NCBI GenBank assembly: GCA_016584305.1
Contig: JACEEZ010022590.1
Span: 302,056 to 366,055 of the forward strand
Origin: Chionoecetes opilio
Taxonomy: Eukaryota > Arthropoda > Malacostraca > Decapoda > Majidae
DNA length: 64,000 nucleotides
Direction: 5' to 3'
Shown here in pieces: positions 1 through 10,292 of this stretch. Under the pieces are notes generated by a model that did not search any database, was not told where the DNA came from, and saw only the letters and a list, made by a program, of their open reading frames with translations. A program made the translations under genes and the position numbers. Numbering within the stretch: the stretch's first letter is position 1; the number at the start of each line of letters is the position of its first letter.

Positions 1-280
1 GGCAGTTCACCGCCAGACATACATTCAATAAAGGGACCCAATATGCAATAATATGCAATAATATGATATGTAATATATGGTTAGCAGTAACACAGAAGTA
101 TAATTTCACACACCGTGATATCATTAAGTGCAAACAGTGTAAAAAGTTAAAACGAAAGAGTGGGTGTCTCAGTCAGCCAGTGCGTGACATTGCCCACAAC
201 AGTGTGGCGGACGGGGGAGAGCAGTGGCTTCACCAGACAACACAGACCGCGCGGCTCAGGACGTCTCCACCCATACTTCC
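1..280. other. No recognisable gene or repeat
   Basis: I see no coding signal, inverted repeat or tandem repeat that I can support. The short reading frames here have no recognisable motif. Confidence 0.4.
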
Positions 281-415
281 TCCAAGGGTGAGCCAATTTA
301 GTTCGGGAGGTGTCTTGTTACTCTTCTTTTGAAAAGATTTAAGTCACAGGAAAGTGGAAAAATAGAAACAGGAAGAGAGTTCCAGAGTTTACCTGATCTT
401 CCTATCCTACTACCT
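281..415 (-). mobile_element. Jockey-like LINE, 3' end fragment
   Basis: Read on the minus strand, this segment encodes the degraded motif SLPVSIF followed by a short basic tail. The same block recurs at about 31.0 kb, 33.6 kb and 52.5 kb in this window. It is the C-terminal end of a LINE reverse-transcriptase ORF, so this is a 5'-truncated or broken copy. A CT microsatellite follows it directly. Confidence 0.5.
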
Positions 416-435
416 AGAACACTTAATTTTTTTTT

Positions 436-436
<1 letters not shown>

Positions 437-489
<53 letters not shown>
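437..489. repeat. (CT)n microsatellite
   Basis: An almost pure CT dinucleotide tract with one A interruption. The Ser-Leu frame translated through it is an artefact. Confidence 0.97.
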
Positions 490-494
<5 letters not shown>

Positions 495-1182
495 CTCATA
501 GCCTATTTTTCTGAATACATTATTGAAGACATAAGTGAGGCTTGAGAGTGATCACCACGAGCTGCAAGGCCTGAGGCTGTCTGTGCCTGGCCTAGTGCTG
601 CCACATCAGGCCAGGCAGAGGGGATGAAGCCTAGCTAGGCCTGAGGCAAGGGTGTAGTAGCAGATGTGAGGATGAATAATATGATACTAATAAAAGATCT
701 ACAAATATATATTTATAAATAATAGAAAGATTCCTCACTTAAAGTAATCGTCCAGACCACTTCATCATTCCTGATTTAATGCAATCAAATCATAGCCATT
801 AACGAGTATATCAACAATACGTCGTCACTTTTTGTATCCAGTCAGCCGTTTTTAAATAATCCGCAATCAAAATCTGCAAATTCCCCGAGTTTTCAAAACG
901 CTCTCAAGGTTTGCAGACGCTCAGGCTCAGGCTCGGTGACGCAGCATCAGGGAGGCTCCTCTTCCCGCGCTTGATCAGAGAGGCACGTAAACACAGAGAT
1001 AAATATAGTACTTGAAGATATTTGGGTGTTTCTCATAGATTTGTTTTGCTATATGCCACATGCATGCATCCTTTATGGGTGCAGCAAGACAGCTGTGCCT
1101 TTCGAGAAAAGTTTGCACACGGAAAGGAGTGGCGTGTTTAGGAGTGGAGTGGCGGAGTGGCGTGTGGTGATTCACGCCTATA

Positions 1183-2788
1183 CAGTAGCGGACGTAAATA
1201 TTGGCGGCGTCAGCCCGTAGCCCAACGCGGTAAAACAAATATGATGGTACAATAAACAGTGATTACTTACCTTAATATTAATACTTTGTTGGCATCCCCT
1301 TACGTCTAATGCACTCTTTCAAACGTGATGGGACACTCTCTATCAAGTTTTGTAACGTGGACAGAGGGATTTCTGTCCACAATTTGAGGAGTGCCGCTTC
1401 TAGTCGGGGAAGCGTGAAGGTATCATGGTCACATAACTTGCGTTTGATAATGGACCACAAGTTTTCGATGGGATTAAGGTCAGGAGAATAGGCTGGCCAA
1501 TCCTCAATGAAGTCCACAGAGCAGTCATGAAGCCAGGTTGTCACCGATTTTGCTTTGTGGCAGGGTGCATTATCCTGCACGAATGTGTGGGCTTGGCACA
1601 CCTCGAAGCAGTCAGGCAGATTGTCACACAGCAGTTCCAAATAATTATATTGGTTCATTGACTCATTTTTGGGGAGCACCACAAGTTTCCCAACAGCATG
1701 GAAAGAGAAGCATCCCCACACCATTAAGGAATCTGGGAATCTTACAGTGTTGTGTGTGAACTTTGGCGCGTACGGATCACTGCCCGGGATAAACTCGCTT
1801 TTTCCTGCTGCTGGTAACTGTACATTTTGCCTCATCACTCCAAAGTACTCCTTTCCAGTTCTCAGTATCCCAAGGGAGGTACTTGCGGCAGAACTGAAGT
1901 CTGTTGTCCTTATGAACCTCTTTTAGGAGAGGTTTAGGTCGCGCAACAAAGTGTTTAAATCCTAGGTCGTCATGGACTCGACGTGGCACTGTCCTGACAG
2001 ACACTTCACCAAGCAGTACATGGTTATTTTCCTTTAATTGTCTACCGGAAATACTGGGACACTTATCAACATCACGCTTGATGATGTTTAATGTTCTTGG
2101 GTGGGTTTTACGGGGCCTGCCAGGGGGTAATTTTTTCCGCGGCAAATCGTCATCACCAGAGTTTGAAATTTGTTGCACCCAACGGCTGACACTTCTCACA
2201 CTAACGCCTGTGTTTGCAGCAATATCTTTCACTGAGTGTCCTGCCTTGTGGAGTGACGAAATAGCACTAATGTCATCACTTGTCACTGGTCTATACCTCC
2301 CCATAGTCCACAGAAGAGGCAAGATAGAGGCAAAACGCTGTTGTCTTAAAATGCCGCGGGCTGGCTACTCCTCCGCGGCACCTCCCGGCACAGGCTGTAA
2401 TGGATCACTGGGTGTCGTGACCTTGAGCTCAGTGACAACTGACAACACAGAGCACTGCCCCAGTTTCCCTTGCAGAGTTGCCATATGCCCAATAAATTAA
2501 AATATGAGAGTATGTTTAGTTTTTCTGTAGTTTGCTCTGGGAACCGGTCTGCCTTTGTTTATAACGTGAAAATGCAGCGCTACTCATGATGTTGGCAGAA
2601 ATCCCTCTATCCACACTACTGCAAAAGGTGATATAAATTGTTTGATTATGCTTAATAGACGTTAGACGTAGTGAGATGCCGTCAAAGTATAAAATTCAAA
2701 GTAAGCAGCCATCCTTCATAATTATTATCGAATGTGTTCTGCGCGTTAGGCATAGGACCGACGCCGCCAATATTTACGTCCGCTACTG
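1183..2788 (-). mobile_element. Complete Tc1/mariner element with TIRs and TA duplication
   Basis: A perfect inverted repeat runs from 1181-1211 to 2760-2790 and starts with CAGTAGCGGACG once the TA dinucleotides at both outer edges (1181-1182, 2789-2790) are set aside. Weaker complementarity continues inward by about 20 bp. The 1.6-kb length and TA duplication are standard for Tc1/mariner. It is nested in the piggyBac-like element. The paralogous copy near 48.24 kb lacks it, which gives an internal empty-site control. Confidence 0.95.
1278..2304 (-). pseudogene. Tc1/mariner transposase, one frameshift
   Basis: This ORF encodes a DDE/D cut-and-paste transposase of about 340 codons, normal for the family. 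It starts at the ATG at 2304 (MGRYRP) and opens with a helix-turn-helix region (VSVRSVSRWVQQ), then a GRPR motif (PPGRPRKTHPRT). The catalytic residues sit in WSDEAK, QDNAPCH and NPIENLW. Counting gives 35 residues between the second Asp and the Glu, one more than canonical Tc1 DD34E, so it may belong to a DD35E-type lineage. A 1-nt frameshift near 1795, just after the first catalytic Asp region (around the PG of VYPG), splits it into 2304-1777 and about 1838-1278. Both halves remain otherwise open, so decay is recent or this is a sequencing indel. Confidence 0.93.
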
Positions 2789-3128
2789 TAGTGTGTTGGG
2801 CGAGCAGTTGTGTTGAGAAACGGTGTGTAGTGAGGGTAGCGATGGACCACCACGACTGTGAGGCTTTGCCTCTTAACAAGACCAAGTAAACCAAGTAAAC
2901 CAGTTGTGGAGTGGGCATGGGCATGCCCTGTGGTGAGAGACCCTGTGGTGGTGTGGCTGTCACACTTTCTGCCTTCCCGCCCGCATATTTTCCAACTCTT
3001 TGCTGTAGTTAATGCTAGTATGTGGTTTCCGAGTAATTACGTTTGACTGTAGCTCCAAAACTAACCATAGGATTTTCTCGAAAGTACCTTCATATTGTGA
3101 TTCCCACACACACATGGTTTAACCTTAT

Positions 3129-3395
3129 TTACCAATCCATGTTTTGGAGAAGTGCCAGGTCCTCCTGCTGAACCTCAGGCTCTGCTAACACCTGTTCATC
3201 CACCTCGTACTCGGGCTCAAACATATAGGATCCCATGACAATCTGAGGTTCGTTTTCCTCATAGTATACGCGACCAGCGTCATTTCTTTCGGTGTCAGAT
3301 TGAGCATCGTACTCTAGATCTGTCACAGATCTTTTTTTTTTTTGCGCGCTTTTTACAAAAGTTGTGTTTTTACGGAAATAAGGCCTGGAAATCAA
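3129..3395 (-). CDS. Acidic short ORF in piggyBac-like element
   Basis: An 89-codon minus-strand frame near the right TIR. It has a basic N-terminal stretch (AQKKKRS) followed by an acidic region rich in Asp and Glu (EYDAQSDTERND, EPEYEVDEQV). Acidic N-termini are common in piggyBac transposases, but no catalytic segment is present. The homologous stretch at about 48.8-49.3 kb is broken by indels. It is probably a relic of the N-terminal part of the transposase; the function is not established. Confidence 0.3.
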   Translation of the reverse strand: MISRPYFRKNTTFVKSAQKKKRSVTDLEYDAQSDTERNDAGRVYYEENEPQIVMGSYMFEPEYEVDEQVLAEPEVQQEDLALLQNMDW

Positions 3396-3614
3396 TTATT
3401 TTTGGTGGATTAGGTGTTTTGAATGTACATTCAACATAATTCGGCAAAAAAAATTTGGGTCTGGACGATTACTTTAAAAATTGTTCTTTATGTATATTTT
3501 TCTATAATTTTTTTTAGCATTCTATAATTGTTAAAAAGTTGAATATAGCTACAAATATAGACCATAGAGCACAAATACAGACCATTGAAGATATCTAATA
3601 TACTATAGGAGTAG

Positions 3615-3615
<1 letters not shown>

Positions 3616-3690
<75 letters not shown>
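3616..3690. repeat. (GT)n microsatellite
   Basis: A pure GT tract adjoining the 3' end of the CR1-like LINE, which itself ends in short TATTTACCTAGTTG repeats at 3691-3719. Confidence 0.97.
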
Positions 3691-3692
<2 letters not shown>

Positions 3693-4069
3693 TTACCTAG
3701 TTGTATTTACCTAGTTGTAACATACAGGAAAAGAGTTATGCTCGTACTGTCCCGTCTCCAAATCTACTATTATCCAGCTTGCCTTTGAAGTCCTGAATAC
3801 TTCTTGCATTAATCACTTTTACATCAAGGTTGTTCCAGGCTTCTATGCTTCTATACGGAAAGCTGTATTTTTTTATGTCCCTCTTGCATGTTGTCCTTTT
3901 CAATTTCTTCTCATGACCTCTTGCACTTCTATCGTCCCACACAAACAGATCTTCTGTCAATTTTTTCCAGACCCATTGATGCTCTATACACTGCTATAAA
4001 ATCTCCCCTTTCTCTTCTTTTCTCAAGCGTTGGGAGTTTTAGTCTTGAAAGTCTTTCTTCATATGGTAA

Positions 4070-5703
4070 AGCACGGGCACTTTTCTGCTCAGTGAGCAGC
4101 TGCTCACTGAGCAGATTTCGCTGAGCTGCTCAACGAAACTATTACACGGTGATCTGTGTTTGATGAGCAAAATCTTACTACTGCTACACCCTGACACATC
4201 CACCACCACCACCACCACTGTTACACCCTAACACCACCACCACCACTGTTACACCCTAACACCACCACTGCTACACCCTGACACCACCACCACCACTGCT
4301 ACACCCTGACACCACCACCACCACTGCTACACCCTGACACCACCACCACCACTGCTACACCCTGACCACCACCACGTGCACCACCACTGCTACACCCTGA
4401 CGCCACCACCACCACTGTTACACCCTGACACCACCACCACCACTGCTACACCCTGATATCATCACCGCTACACCCTAGCACCACCACCACCACTACTGCT
4501 ACACCCTGACACCACGTGCACCACCACCACTGCTACACCCTGACACCACCACCACTGCTACACCCAAACACCACCACCACGTACTGCTACACCCTGACAC
4601 CACCACCACCACCACCACTGCTACACCCTGACACCACCACCACCACTGCTACACCCTGACACCACCACCACCACCACTGCTACACCCTGACACCACCACC
4701 ACCACCACCACTGCTACACCCTGATATCACCACCGCTACACCCTAACACCACACCACCACTGCTACACCCTAACACCACCATCCACGTACTGCTACACCC
4801 TGACACCACCACCACCACTGCTACGCCCTGACACCACCACCACCACTGCTACAACCTGACACCACCACCACCAATGCTACACCCTGACACCACCACCACA
4901 CCACTGCTACACCCTGACACCCCGTGCACCACCACCACTGCTACACCCTAACACCACCACCACTGCTACACCCTAACACCACCACCACGTACTGCTACAC
5001 CCTGACACCACCACCACCACTGCTACACCCTGACACCACCACACACTGCTACACCCTGACACCACCACCACCACTGCTACACCCTGACACCACCACCACC
5101 ACATCTACACCCTAACACCACCACTGCTACACCCTGACACCACCACCACCACAGCTACACCCTGATATCACCACCGCTACACCCTAACACCACCACCACC
5201 ACTACTGCTACACCCTGACACCACGTGCACCACCACCACTGCTACACCCTAACACCACCACCAGCGCTACACCCTAACACCACCACCACCACTACTGCTG
5301 CACCCTGACACCACCACCACTGCTACACCCTAACACCACCACCACCACTACTGCTACACCCTGATACCAAGTGCACCACCACCACTGCTACACCCTAACA
5401 CCACCACCACTGCTACATCCTAACACCACCACCACTGCTACACCCTGACACCACCGTGCACCACCACCACCACTGTCCTTCATATAATTCGGTAAAGAGT
5501 TTTAGAAGAAAATGATCTTGCAATAAATAATATAGTCATCCACTAATGTCGGTTCTTTATAACAGAAAACGTTTTTGCTCACTCAAATGATGAGCAAAAT
5601 TAGCTTCGAAGGAGTTCGCTGTTTGCTCAACCAAACAGGCTTTCGTTGAGCAAAATCCTCAAAACTGCTCACTGAGCAGAAAAGTGCCCGTGTAATAGCC
5701 GCT
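4070..5703. mobile_element. PIF/Harbinger-like nonautonomous element packed with minisatellite
   Basis: Inverted repeats of 28 bp match exactly between 4072-4099 and 5665-5692 (starting CACGGGCACTTTTCTGCTCA). The right end has nine extra bases (GGCTATTAC) that look deleted from the left end. The element runs AGC...GCT and is flanked by TAA at 4067-4069 and 5704-5706, the 3-bp TWA duplication typical of PIF/Harbinger. Removing it rejoins the LINE reading frame (SLRDL followed by PYEERL), which confirms the borders. The left TIR includes a perfect 32-bp palindrome at 4084-4115. No transposase is present. Confidence 0.8.
4184..5475. repeat. CAC-rich minisatellite (about 28-30-bp unit)
   Basis: Dozens of diverged copies of a unit built from CTGCTACACCCTGACACC plus a variable number of CAC triplets. 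Unit length varies because the CAC run expands and contracts, and some units carry a CACGTGCACC variant. The array fills almost the whole interior of the Harbinger-like element. His/Thr/Pro-rich translations of it are not genes. Confidence 0.95.
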
Positions 5704-7383
5704 TAAATCTCTCAGGCTTGGAGCCATTTTTGTGGCTGCTCTTTGTATTCTCTCAATCTTCCTTATATCCTTCTTTTTATGTGGTGACCAAATCACTGCC
5801 GCATATTCCAACCTTGGTCGAATCAAAGATGTTATCAATTTCTTGATCATCTCTTCATCCAGATATTTGAATGCCATTCTTATATTCCTCAGCAACTGAT
5901 ATGTATCTCCTGTGATCTTGTTTATATGCTTCTCTAGGTGACAAATTGTCCGTAATCCATACTCCCAGATCTTTTTCGACCTTTGTTTTTGATTATCCAT
6001 TCATTTCCCATCGAATACTTTCCTCTCTGTCTCTTTTTGCTACTGCCCACTTCCATCACTTTACACTTTTTAGCATTAAACTCCATTTCCCATAGTTGAC
6101 TCCATCTGAAAATCTTTATAATCCTTTTGTAAATCCTCACAGTCCTCTTTACTTTCTATTTTTTTCATTTAATTTAGCATAATCATTAACGATAATCTTC
6201 AGTATACTTTTACTCCTAGTCATACATACGGGCAATCGACCAGGAACACTTTGGGCCAAACTGATCCTTGAGGAACTCACTTTTTTCACATGCCATCTGC
6301 TGTTGTCAATAGTTTACTGTTCTCATCCTCTGTTGCTCAAACAGTCTTCCATCCACTCAGCAAGCTCCTTAACTCCTACATGGTCTGTCCAAGCATTCTT
6401 TAGGCAACCTTGTCAAATGCCCCCTCTTTAGTCCAAGTATTGCAATCGACCCACCCCTACTATAATTCCTTGTACATGACCTCCTCGTCAATCCAAGTCA
6501 ACTGCGATAAGATTCGTTTGTCAAATTACCATCTCCTTACAATTTTTTACGGCCACCTGCCATGTGTGTTTGTCTCTGTCTAAAATTTCACATCTGTTCC
6601 TTCACAATTTGTCTCCCTTTTTGGCCATATTCTCTTTTAATGATACGGGCCTGTAACTTGTGTGATCTCTTTGTCCTTGTGAATTGTCACTATTGGTTAC
6701 GACTCTTTCCAATCCAGCGACTGCTTCTGGCCGGGACTTTCTCACATTGACTTTCTTAGCTTTTTACTGTCTTTAGTCATTATATCTTCGACGTTTTTCT
6801 TTGAACTTTCTTAAATACAGTCTGTATACTTTTTATCCCCGCTGATATATCTTTTAACACTTGCTTTACTCCTTATCTATTCCTTCCTTTTTTTATTTCT
6901 TAATATATCTATGAAAATTTCGGTCTCTTACATTTTTCTATTTTTCATGTTACTTTTCTTCTCTTCGGATTATTACATATTCATTTCTGTTGTTTTGTAC
7001 TTTTCCCAAAGGTTGATACCTCCTTTTTTCCTCCAACTATTCCATGTTTTTTCTCTTTCTAGTCTTGCTAATTCACATTTTCTGTTAAACATTCTTTTTT
7101 TTTCTTTTCTCTGATAACTATCCTTGGAACATAACTATTTATTCCTTCGGTGTAAATTCGGATGAACTCATCCCATTTTTTCTGGGTACTCGTTGCTGCA
7201 TGGAAATTACTCCAGTCTGTCTTTCCGAAGAATGTTCTTAATCCGTCAAAGTCTGCTTTTCCATAATTGTATCTTCCTTTCTTATGTTCTTCTTTTCTCC
7301 CCTCTTTTTTGCAATCATATATTTCAAATTCAATAAGTACATGGTCGCTCTTTCCAAGTGGGCACTGATACTTTACTTTACTA

Positions 7384-8488
7384 ATGGGGAGTTTTCAAAG
7401 CTAAGCCGCCAGATGTCTCTCGCGCATCTCATATCCACTGCCCTTTGAACCTGAATGATCTATCATTTACCGTAAATTCCCTGTACTTTTTCGGGACATA
7501 TCAGAATTACCCTTCAATACAACAACTGAAACAGTTCTTAATAAAAAATGTAGTTTATCATTTTGTTTTTCAGCACTTGAAGAAAATATTGGCAAAACAT
7601 AGAATACTTGAAAACTCAATTTCTTAAAATCGTCATTTCATGGAAACACTACAAACGTTCAAGTAATGAAGCTTCAGGAATATAGTACTTGTATGTAAGC
7701 TTTCGCCGAATACCTGTTTTGGATGTGTCTGTCTCTTTTGCGACGAACATTTAACCAAGAAATAGTGTGGCGTTCAGCATCTCCGAAGAAACCATCCCGA
7801 TGTCGGGATCTGATATCAGTCACTTCTTCTTATCCACGGCTGGGGGGAAGAGGCTTGTTTTGTTCTTGTTTTAGGGCTGCGAGGATCCCTTGGGAAACAC
7901 TATGAGCCCTGGTGATGTCCTATGATGCTATTACAGGCGTGGTAGTTGACCTGTCTCCTCAGGAAGGCACAGGTGAGGCAGATAACGGCGGATGCATGCG
8001 TTCCTGCAGCCCGCTCTTTTTCAAGACAACAAGTAAACAAGACCCATGTATTGTCTTCGATAGAGGACTGTTCGTTGAGGTGCCAATTACTTAAATTACT
8101 TCTTGGTTAAATGTTCGTCGTAAGAGAGACATATACACCCAAAACAGGTAGGGGCCTACTCAGTGAAAGCTTACATACAAGTACATACTTCCTGAAGCTT
8201 CATTCAGCTTGAACGTGCAGTGTTTCCATGAAATGACGATTTTAAGAAATTGAGTTTTCAAGTATTCTATGTTTTGCCAATATTTTCTTCAAGTGCTGAA
8301 AAACAAAATGATAAACTACATTTTTTATTAAGAACTGTTTCAGTTGTTGTATTGAAGAGTAATTCTGATATGTCCCGAAAAAGTACAGGAAATTTACGGT
8401 AAATGATAGATCATTCACGCTCAAAGGGCAGAGGATATGAGAGCGCGAGAAACAGGCTTGAGCGTGAGCTTATTAGAAAACTCCCCAT
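7384..8488. mobile_element. Foldback DNA element with about 390-bp inverted arms
   Basis: The left arm (7384 to about 7770) and right arm (about 8095-8488) are inverted copies with scattered differences. The outer ends are ATGGGGAGTTTTC and its complement. TA flanks both ends (7382-7383 and 8489-8490). The element lies between the LINE endonuclease motifs TKELEV and CPLGKSDH, so it inserted after the LINE. The roughly 325-bp centre has no recognisable ORF. Similar short frames seen in both arms are mirror images of the same non-coding sequence. Confidence 0.9.
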
Positions 8489-8548
8489 TACTTCCAGTTC
8501 TTTCGTCAATAGTAGGTCTAGTCTTGATGGTTCTTCGCTACCTCTCGT

Positions 8549-8554
8549 GTGTGT

Positions 8555-8614
<60 letters not shown>

Positions 8615-8661
8615 GTGTGTGTTGTGTTGTGTGTGTGTGTTGTGTGTGTGTGTTCTGTCTG
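8549..8661. repeat. (GT)n microsatellite
   Basis: A long GT tract with TTGTG interruptions at the right edge of the LINE endonuclease fragment. It may have grown within the LINE copy. Confidence 0.95.
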
Positions 8662-8689
8662 TCTGTCTGTTTTGGGTAGCCGAAACTGT

Positions 8690-9602
8690 AAATAAAATTT
8701 TGATGAGAGTAGGCTCAAAAAATCGCAAATAAATCGTAGGTGGTAAGCGGCTTGGTCCCATGTCGATTGAATCATTTTGATGGGGGGTTTTGGGCTAAAA
8801 ACACTTTAGGAGTATTATATTACAGGAAAAACTCTGCGGTAACGTCTTGCCGCATTCCACAAACTCAGTAGACTCATGGACGTTTGTGTGCGTGTGTGTG
8901 TGTGTGTGTGTGTTGGAATCACACGGAACACAAAAGGTTGGAATCACACAGAACGTGGTCTACCCCGAGGCACTTTGACCAGTGACCAACGACAGCAACA
9001 ACACGATTGGAGTTTGCACTCACATGTTGTCTAATATACGTATACTACTACAAACATCAATAGTACATGGTCCGAAGGGCCCACAAACACTTGTGAATAA
9101 GTAAAAAAAATAAAAATGCAGCGCAATTTCTCCAAATCAACCAAACACTTACTTGCCTTAACTCCAAAAGTTTGAGAAAAACTGGAAATCCTTAAGAGCC
9201 TGAAACTAATTTGTTACATCAGCAAGTGACCAGAGACCATAAAAACGAAGTATTAAAGTGTAATTAACTATGAACATGATGAAAGTAATGAGCTTTGTGA
9301 CTGGGACACTTGTCCATAGGAGCCGAGCTAATCATGACTCCTGACTTCTCCATAATCGAGATGATACAAAATCAAAGAGGAGTTTTACTCATTGTTTTAG
9401 ATTGACCGAAGCAGAAAAGGAATACATTTATATGCTTAACCAAAGTCTGTTTGTCTCCATCACAACTTTTTTACAGAGACTGTACACTATCATTCTTGTC
9501 TTATATTTAAGCAATTCTTAAAAAAAATATGAAAATGCTTTACTTCTTGTTCTTTGAATGTTTAATTTATACTTTAAAAAAAAACCTTGGTTTTCTTCTT
9601 AC
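8690..9602. other. Non-coding stretch, probable intron
   Basis: Apart from a short GT tract (about 8884-8913) I see no gene or repeat border. On the minus strand it lies directly downstream of the aldo-keto reductase exon, so it is probably that gene's intron. Confidence 0.4.
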
Positions 9603-9682
9603 CTAAACCAAGAATGGGCATTTTGACATTGTTGCTGAGGATGACATGTTTCTCCGAATTTGTGTAGACATCCGCCATAAGT
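9603..9682 (-). CDS. Aldo-keto reductase, first coding exon
   Basis: The minus strand shows an acceptor (GTTACAG) before 9682, an ATG at 9678 and a donor (GTAAGA) after 9603. The 25 codons end KHVILSNNVKMPILGLG, matching the first beta strands of NADPH-dependent aldo-keto reductases (general pattern x-L-N-N-G-x-x-M-P-x-L-G-L-G). These enzymes are cytosolic TIM-barrel carbonyl reductases. The exon leaves a 1-nt overhang, so the next exon should begin in phase 1 at lower coordinates. I could not find it in the TE-filled sequence below 9.6 kb. The acceptor just 4 nt before the ATG implies an upstream 5'UTR exon. The alternative is a retained fragment of a dead gene. Confidence 0.6.
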
Positions 9683-9859
9683 CTGTAACAATGAATTACC
9701 AGCGTCAACACTAGTTTCAAGGTCATTTTAGGTGGATATAAACTCAAAGCATAACTATTCTCATCAGCAGATCACACACACAACTTATGATACTCGAAAG
9801 TAAATGCTGAATGATGCAAATTTGTTACCATATCTTCATTCTAATCTACTAATGCAAAA

Positions 9860-10190
9860 AATGTGGTTCAACAAAACAACTTCAATTCTCATGGATGCCT
9901 TGTTACATTAACTGAACAGATCATAGGTACATACGGACCTAGGCACTCAGTAGTAGTAGGCAGTGTTCTCAATCAAACATGCAAGAACATTATGGCTTTT
10001 TTTATTTTGTTTAAAGATGAAAGGAAACTTGGGATAAAGGACCAGAGAAAAGGACAGACTGAAAGAGGGTGGTTTGGAAATTAAAGATTTGTGCCGACTC
10101 TTATCAAAAGCATTTGATGTCAAGGGCAACAGCAAAAGTTTCACCAAAATTCCTTAAAAATTATGAGCAAGATTCTGTTAGGAAAGCTAG
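9860..10190 (-). mobile_element. Jockey-like LINE, RT fragment
   Basis: The minus strand encodes a degraded form of the RT motif SNAFDKSRHKSLISKPPSF. The same block occurs in the longer copy near 53.5 kb. It lies just upstream of the aldo-keto reductase exon. Confidence 0.6.
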
Positions 10191-10292
10191 ATCACCCTTT
10201 AAATCCCCCATCCACGGTGCGATTGGCCTTGACACCTGATCAGACAAACCTGATCCGATGGTAATCCTACCACCCACAGTAAAAAATGGCAC

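Larger units (their letters stand above)
739..3477. mobile_element. piggyBac-like TTAA element carrying a nested mariner
   Basis: Both borders show TTAA (739-742 and 3474-3477) next to a perfect 16-bp inverted repeat: AGTAATCGTCCAGACC at 743-758 and its complement at 3458-3473. TTAA target duplication with short TIRs is the hallmark of piggyBac-type transposons, although the first bases of the TIR are not the usual piggyBac CC. Subtracting the nested mariner leaves only about 1.1 kb, too short for an autonomous element. A second, degraded copy lies at 47786-49277 and a partial one at 24185-24295, so the unit is a real dispersed family. The piggyBac assignment is an inference from TSD and TIR only. 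Confidence 0.6.
3691..8540 (-). mobile_element. CR1-like LINE, minus strand, split by two DNA elements
   Basis: Reading from right to left, the element shows the endonuclease C-terminus (SRLDLLLTKELEV near 8.5 kb, then CPLGKSDHVLIEFEI near 7.35 kb). It continues through a degraded RT region (about 6.2-6.6 kb) into the RT C-terminus (RPRLEYAAVIWSPHKKKDIR at about 5.75-5.83 kb) and the terminal segment (SFPYRSIEAWNN at about 3.85 kb). It ends in the repeated TATTTACCTAGTTG tail at 3691-3719. A foldback element (7384-8488) interrupts the endonuclease and a Harbinger-like element (4070-5703) interrupts the RT C-terminus. Frameshifts are frequent, so it is inactive. The CR1-like assignment rests on motif order and could also fit a neighbouring Jockey-group clade. 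Confidence 0.8.

Noticed and set aside
2078..2500. 140-codon plus-strand frame
   Set aside because: Antisense to the mariner transposase.
4924..5115. His/Thr/Pro-rich frame
   Set aside because: Translation of the CAC minisatellite; no independent coding evidence.
8411..8761. Thr/His-repeat minus-strand frame as a gene
   Set aside because: Concatenation of a foldback arm, a LINE endonuclease fragment and a GT microsatellite.
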